Under the pieces are notes generated by a model. The model saw nothing but the letters and a program-made list of their open reading frames with translations. It searched no databases and was not told where the DNA came from. A stretch of 6,380 nucleotides of DNA from Spirochaetaceae bacterium (GTDB lineage Bacteria; Spirochaetota; Spirochaetia; DSM-2461), in contig QKAI01000104.1 of the NCBI GenBank assembly GCA_003246505.1, positions 1 to 6,380 of the forward strand. The letters run 5' to 3'. A program made the translations under genes and the position numbers. Positions within the stretch are counted from its first letter, which is position 1, and the number at the start of each line of letters is the position of its first letter. Below, in pieces: positions 4,894 through 6,380 of the stretch.

Positions 4894-5877
4894 ATGAATG
4901 CTTACATCAGTTCATTGGGGCGTTACGTCCCGGAGAAGAGAGTCTCCAACGACGAGTTGGCCAGGACCCTCGATACCAGTGATGAATGGATCCGGTCCCA
5001 CACGGGAATCGGAAATCGGCATATCTCCTCCGATCAGGAAACGACCTCCTACATGGGTTACAAGGCCGCTCAGGAAGCCCTGGACAAGAGGGGCCTCTCC
5101 GCAGAGGATATCGACATGATCCTGGTTTCCACCATTACGGCGGATTACCACGAAATGCCCGGGACCTCCTGCCTTATCCAGGATATGCTGGGGAACGGGG
5201 TCTGCGGCGCCATGGACATCAAGGCGGCCTGTTCCGGCTTCGTCTACGGCCTGGAGCTGGGCAAGGGCCTTATTAATAACGGCACCGCCTCCAGAATTCT
5301 CGTCATCGGGACGGAACGCCTCTCCCGGGTCCTGGACTGGACCAACAGAAACAACTGCATCCTCTTCGGCGACGGGGCGGGAGCGGTGATCCTGGAAGCG
5401 GGCGAAGGCGCCCCCCGGGGCATCATGAACTCCATCCTGCGGGCGGAGGGCTCCGGTTCGGACGCCCTGACCCACCCCCGGGGCGGCACAAGCAACCCCT
5501 TCATTGAGGGTGAAACAGTGGGCAACGACCACTATCTCCAGATGGACGGGCGCCGGGTTTACGAATTCGCCGTCCGGGCCAACACGGTCATTCTCAAGGA
5601 CCTGATGGATAAAAACGGCCTGACCGTTGAGGACATCGACTGGATCGTCCCCCACCAGGCGAACCGCCGCATCATTGAAGCGGCGGCGAAGAGGGATAGG
5701 ATCCCCCTGGAAAAATTCTATCTGAACATGGAAGAATTCGCCAATACCTCCGGAGCCTCGATTCCCCTGGCCCTCGCCGACATGGAGAGCAAGGGTCTTT
5801 TGAAACAGGGCCAGAAGATATTGACGGTGGGATTCGGCGCCGGGCTGACCTACGGCGGAAACTATATCATCTGGTAA
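4894..5877 (+). CDS. fabH: 3-oxoacyl-ACP synthase III (beta-ketoacyl-ACP synthase III)
   Basis: FabH starts type II fatty acid synthesis by condensing an acyl-CoA primer, usually acetyl-CoA, with malonyl-ACP. From ATG 4894 it is 327 residues, close to the 317 of E. coli FabH. The thiolase-fold catalytic triad is present: C113 (in KAACSGF), H254 (VPHQAN) and N284 (ANTSGAS). Also seen are TSDEWI (28-33), GDGAGAV (159-165) and the C-terminal GFGAGLTYGG. An in-frame ATG at 4885 would add three residues. I prefer 4894: it puts the conserved Pro at residue 13 exactly as in E. coli, and the -10 lies over 4885. Neither ATG has a Shine-Dalgarno. The position of E. coli Phe87, which bounds the acyl pocket, is Met here (M88), so primer preference may differ. 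fabG follows after 18 bp. KAS III paralogs outside fatty acid synthesis are possible but disfavoured by the context. Confidence 0.95.
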   Translation: MNAYISSLGRYVPEKRVSNDELARTLDTSDEWIRSHTGIGNRHISSDQETTSYMGYKAAQEALDKRGLSAEDIDMILVSTITADYHEMPGTSCLIQDMLGNGVCGAMDIKAACSGFVYGLELGKGLINNGTASRILVIGTERLSRVLDWTNRNNCILFGDGAGAVILEAGEGAPRGIMNSILRAEGSGSDALTHPRGGTSNPFIEGETVGNDHYLQMDGRRVYEFAVRANTVILKDLMDKNGLTVEDIDWIVPHQANRRIIEAAAKRDRIPLEKFYLNMEEFANTSGASIPLALADMESKGLLKQGQKILTVGFGAGLTYGGNYIIW

Positions 5878-5881
5878 CAAC

Positions 5882-5887
5882 AAGGAG
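5882..5887 (+). promoter_or_regulatory. Ribosome binding site of fabG
   Basis: AAGGAG stands 8 nt before the ATG at 5896 in the short fabH-fabG gap. It is a near-consensus Shine-Dalgarno and contrasts with the lack of one before fabH. Confidence 0.85.
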
Positions 5888-5895
5888 AGGCAATC

Positions 5896-6380
5896 ATGCT
5901 GCTTAAGGACAAGAGAGTATTTGTAACCGGCGGATCCCGGGGTATCGGGAAAGCCATTGTCACCGCCTGTCTGGAAGAGGGGGCCCACGTCTCCTACCTG
6001 AGTACGAAGGAGAGCCCCTTTCACGGGGAGATGGAAGAAATAGCCAACCGGATGGGAACCGGCCTCAAATGGTACCAGGGCAATGTGACCGACGAAGAGG
6101 GCATCGTCAGGATCCTTGACGAGGTGACGAAGGAGGGCCTGGACATCGTGGTTAACAACGCGGGTATCGAAAGGGACGGGCTGGTCTTCCGCATGGGCAC
6201 GGACCAGTGGAAGGAGGTCCTGGACGTGAATCTGACCGGCGCCTTTCTGGTCGCCCGGGAGGCTTCCCGCTTCATGATCCGCCAGAGGTCCGGTTCCATC
6301 ATCAATATGGCCTCCGTCATCGGCCTCATCGGCAATGAGGGGCAGACCAATTACGCCGCCAGCAAGGCGGGGCTCATCGG
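5896..6380 (+). CDS. fabG: 3-oxoacyl-ACP reductase, N-terminal part (runs off window)
   Basis: FabG is the short-chain dehydrogenase/reductase that reduces 3-ketoacyl-ACP to 3-hydroxyacyl-ACP, normally with NADPH. The first 161 codons are visible and the full protein is probably about 245 residues. It shows the Rossmann nucleotide-binding motif TGGSRGIG (11-18), NVTD (63-66), NNAG (87-90), and the complete catalytic tetrad N112, S140, Y153 and K157 (YAASK). The segment GIERDGLVFRM (90-100) closely resembles E. coli FabG GITRDNLLMRM, which favours FabG over other short-chain dehydrogenases. The gap of 18 bp after fabH and the lack of a promoter in it suggest cotranscription. fabD, commonly between these two genes, is missing here. 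What follows fabG cannot be seen. Confidence 0.93.
   Translation, partial: MLLKDKRVFVTGGSRGIGKAIVTACLEEGAHVSYLSTKESPFHGEMEEIANRMGTGLKWYQGNVTDEEGIVRILDEVTKEGLDIVVNNAGIERDGLVFRMGTDQWKEVLDVNLTGAFLVAREASRFMIRQRSGSIINMASVIGLIGNEGQTNYAASKAGLI

Noticed and set aside
4912..6024. Antisense open frame of about 370 codons opposite fabH and the start of fabG.
   Set aside because: It lies opposite catalytically intact fabH and fabG, spans the gene boundary and has no recognisable motifs.

Overview
This is a GC-rich bacterial window carrying the first committed steps of fatty acid synthesis. From left to right on the + strand lie the 3' end of a leucine-rich-repeat (LRR) gene (2..295) and a DUF1848-family gene with a C-terminal radical-SAM-like cysteine motif (316..1242). 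Facing them on the - strand is a complete acetyl-CoA carboxylase operon in the order accB-accC-accD-accA (4785 down to 1246). On the + strand, diverging from accB, are fabH (best start 4894, end 5877) and the first 161 codons of fabG (5896 to the window edge). Almost all the sequence is coding. The only real intergenic region is the AT-rich stretch of about 100 bp between accB and fabH.

The four acc genes encode all parts of the bacterial multisubunit acetyl-CoA carboxylase: biotin carrier AccB, biotin carboxylase AccC, and carboxyltransferase subunits AccD (beta) and AccA (alpha). Together they make malonyl-CoA. FabH condenses an acyl-CoA primer with malonyl-ACP, and FabG reduces the resulting 3-ketoacyl-ACP. 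The two divergent units therefore supply and consume the same intermediate. fabD (malonyl-CoA:ACP transacylase), often found between fabH and fabG, is absent from that position. The acc genes are packed as one translational unit: a 4-bp ATGA overlap (accB/accC), an 11-bp gap (accC/accD) and a 2-bp gap (accD/accA).

The most interesting element is the accB-fabH intergenic region. A perfect 14-bp palindrome, TGTCAATATTGACA (4850..4863), contains two consensus -35 hexamers (TTGACA) back to back, one per strand and 2 bp apart. Each has a good -10 hexamer exactly 17 bp downstream. A 12/14 copy of the palindrome (4877..4890) lies 27 bp further on, over the predicted fabH -10 and start region. This looks like a shared operator and divergent promoter coordinating malonyl-CoA supply with initiation of chain elongation. 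The predicted fabH transcription start falls at or beside the ATG that aligns with the E. coli FabH start, and no Shine-Dalgarno sequence is present, so fabH may be translated from a leaderless mRNA. The DUF1848 gene shows the same arrangement.

Taxonomy cannot be settled from the window. AccD zinc-finger type, the contiguous accBCDA order and the DUF1848 gene would fit an anaerobic lineage such as Clostridia or Spirochaetota; this is a weak inference. I see no mobile elements, tRNA or rRNA genes, or CRISPR arrays. Apart from the regulatory region, this is a fairly ordinary core-metabolism locus.
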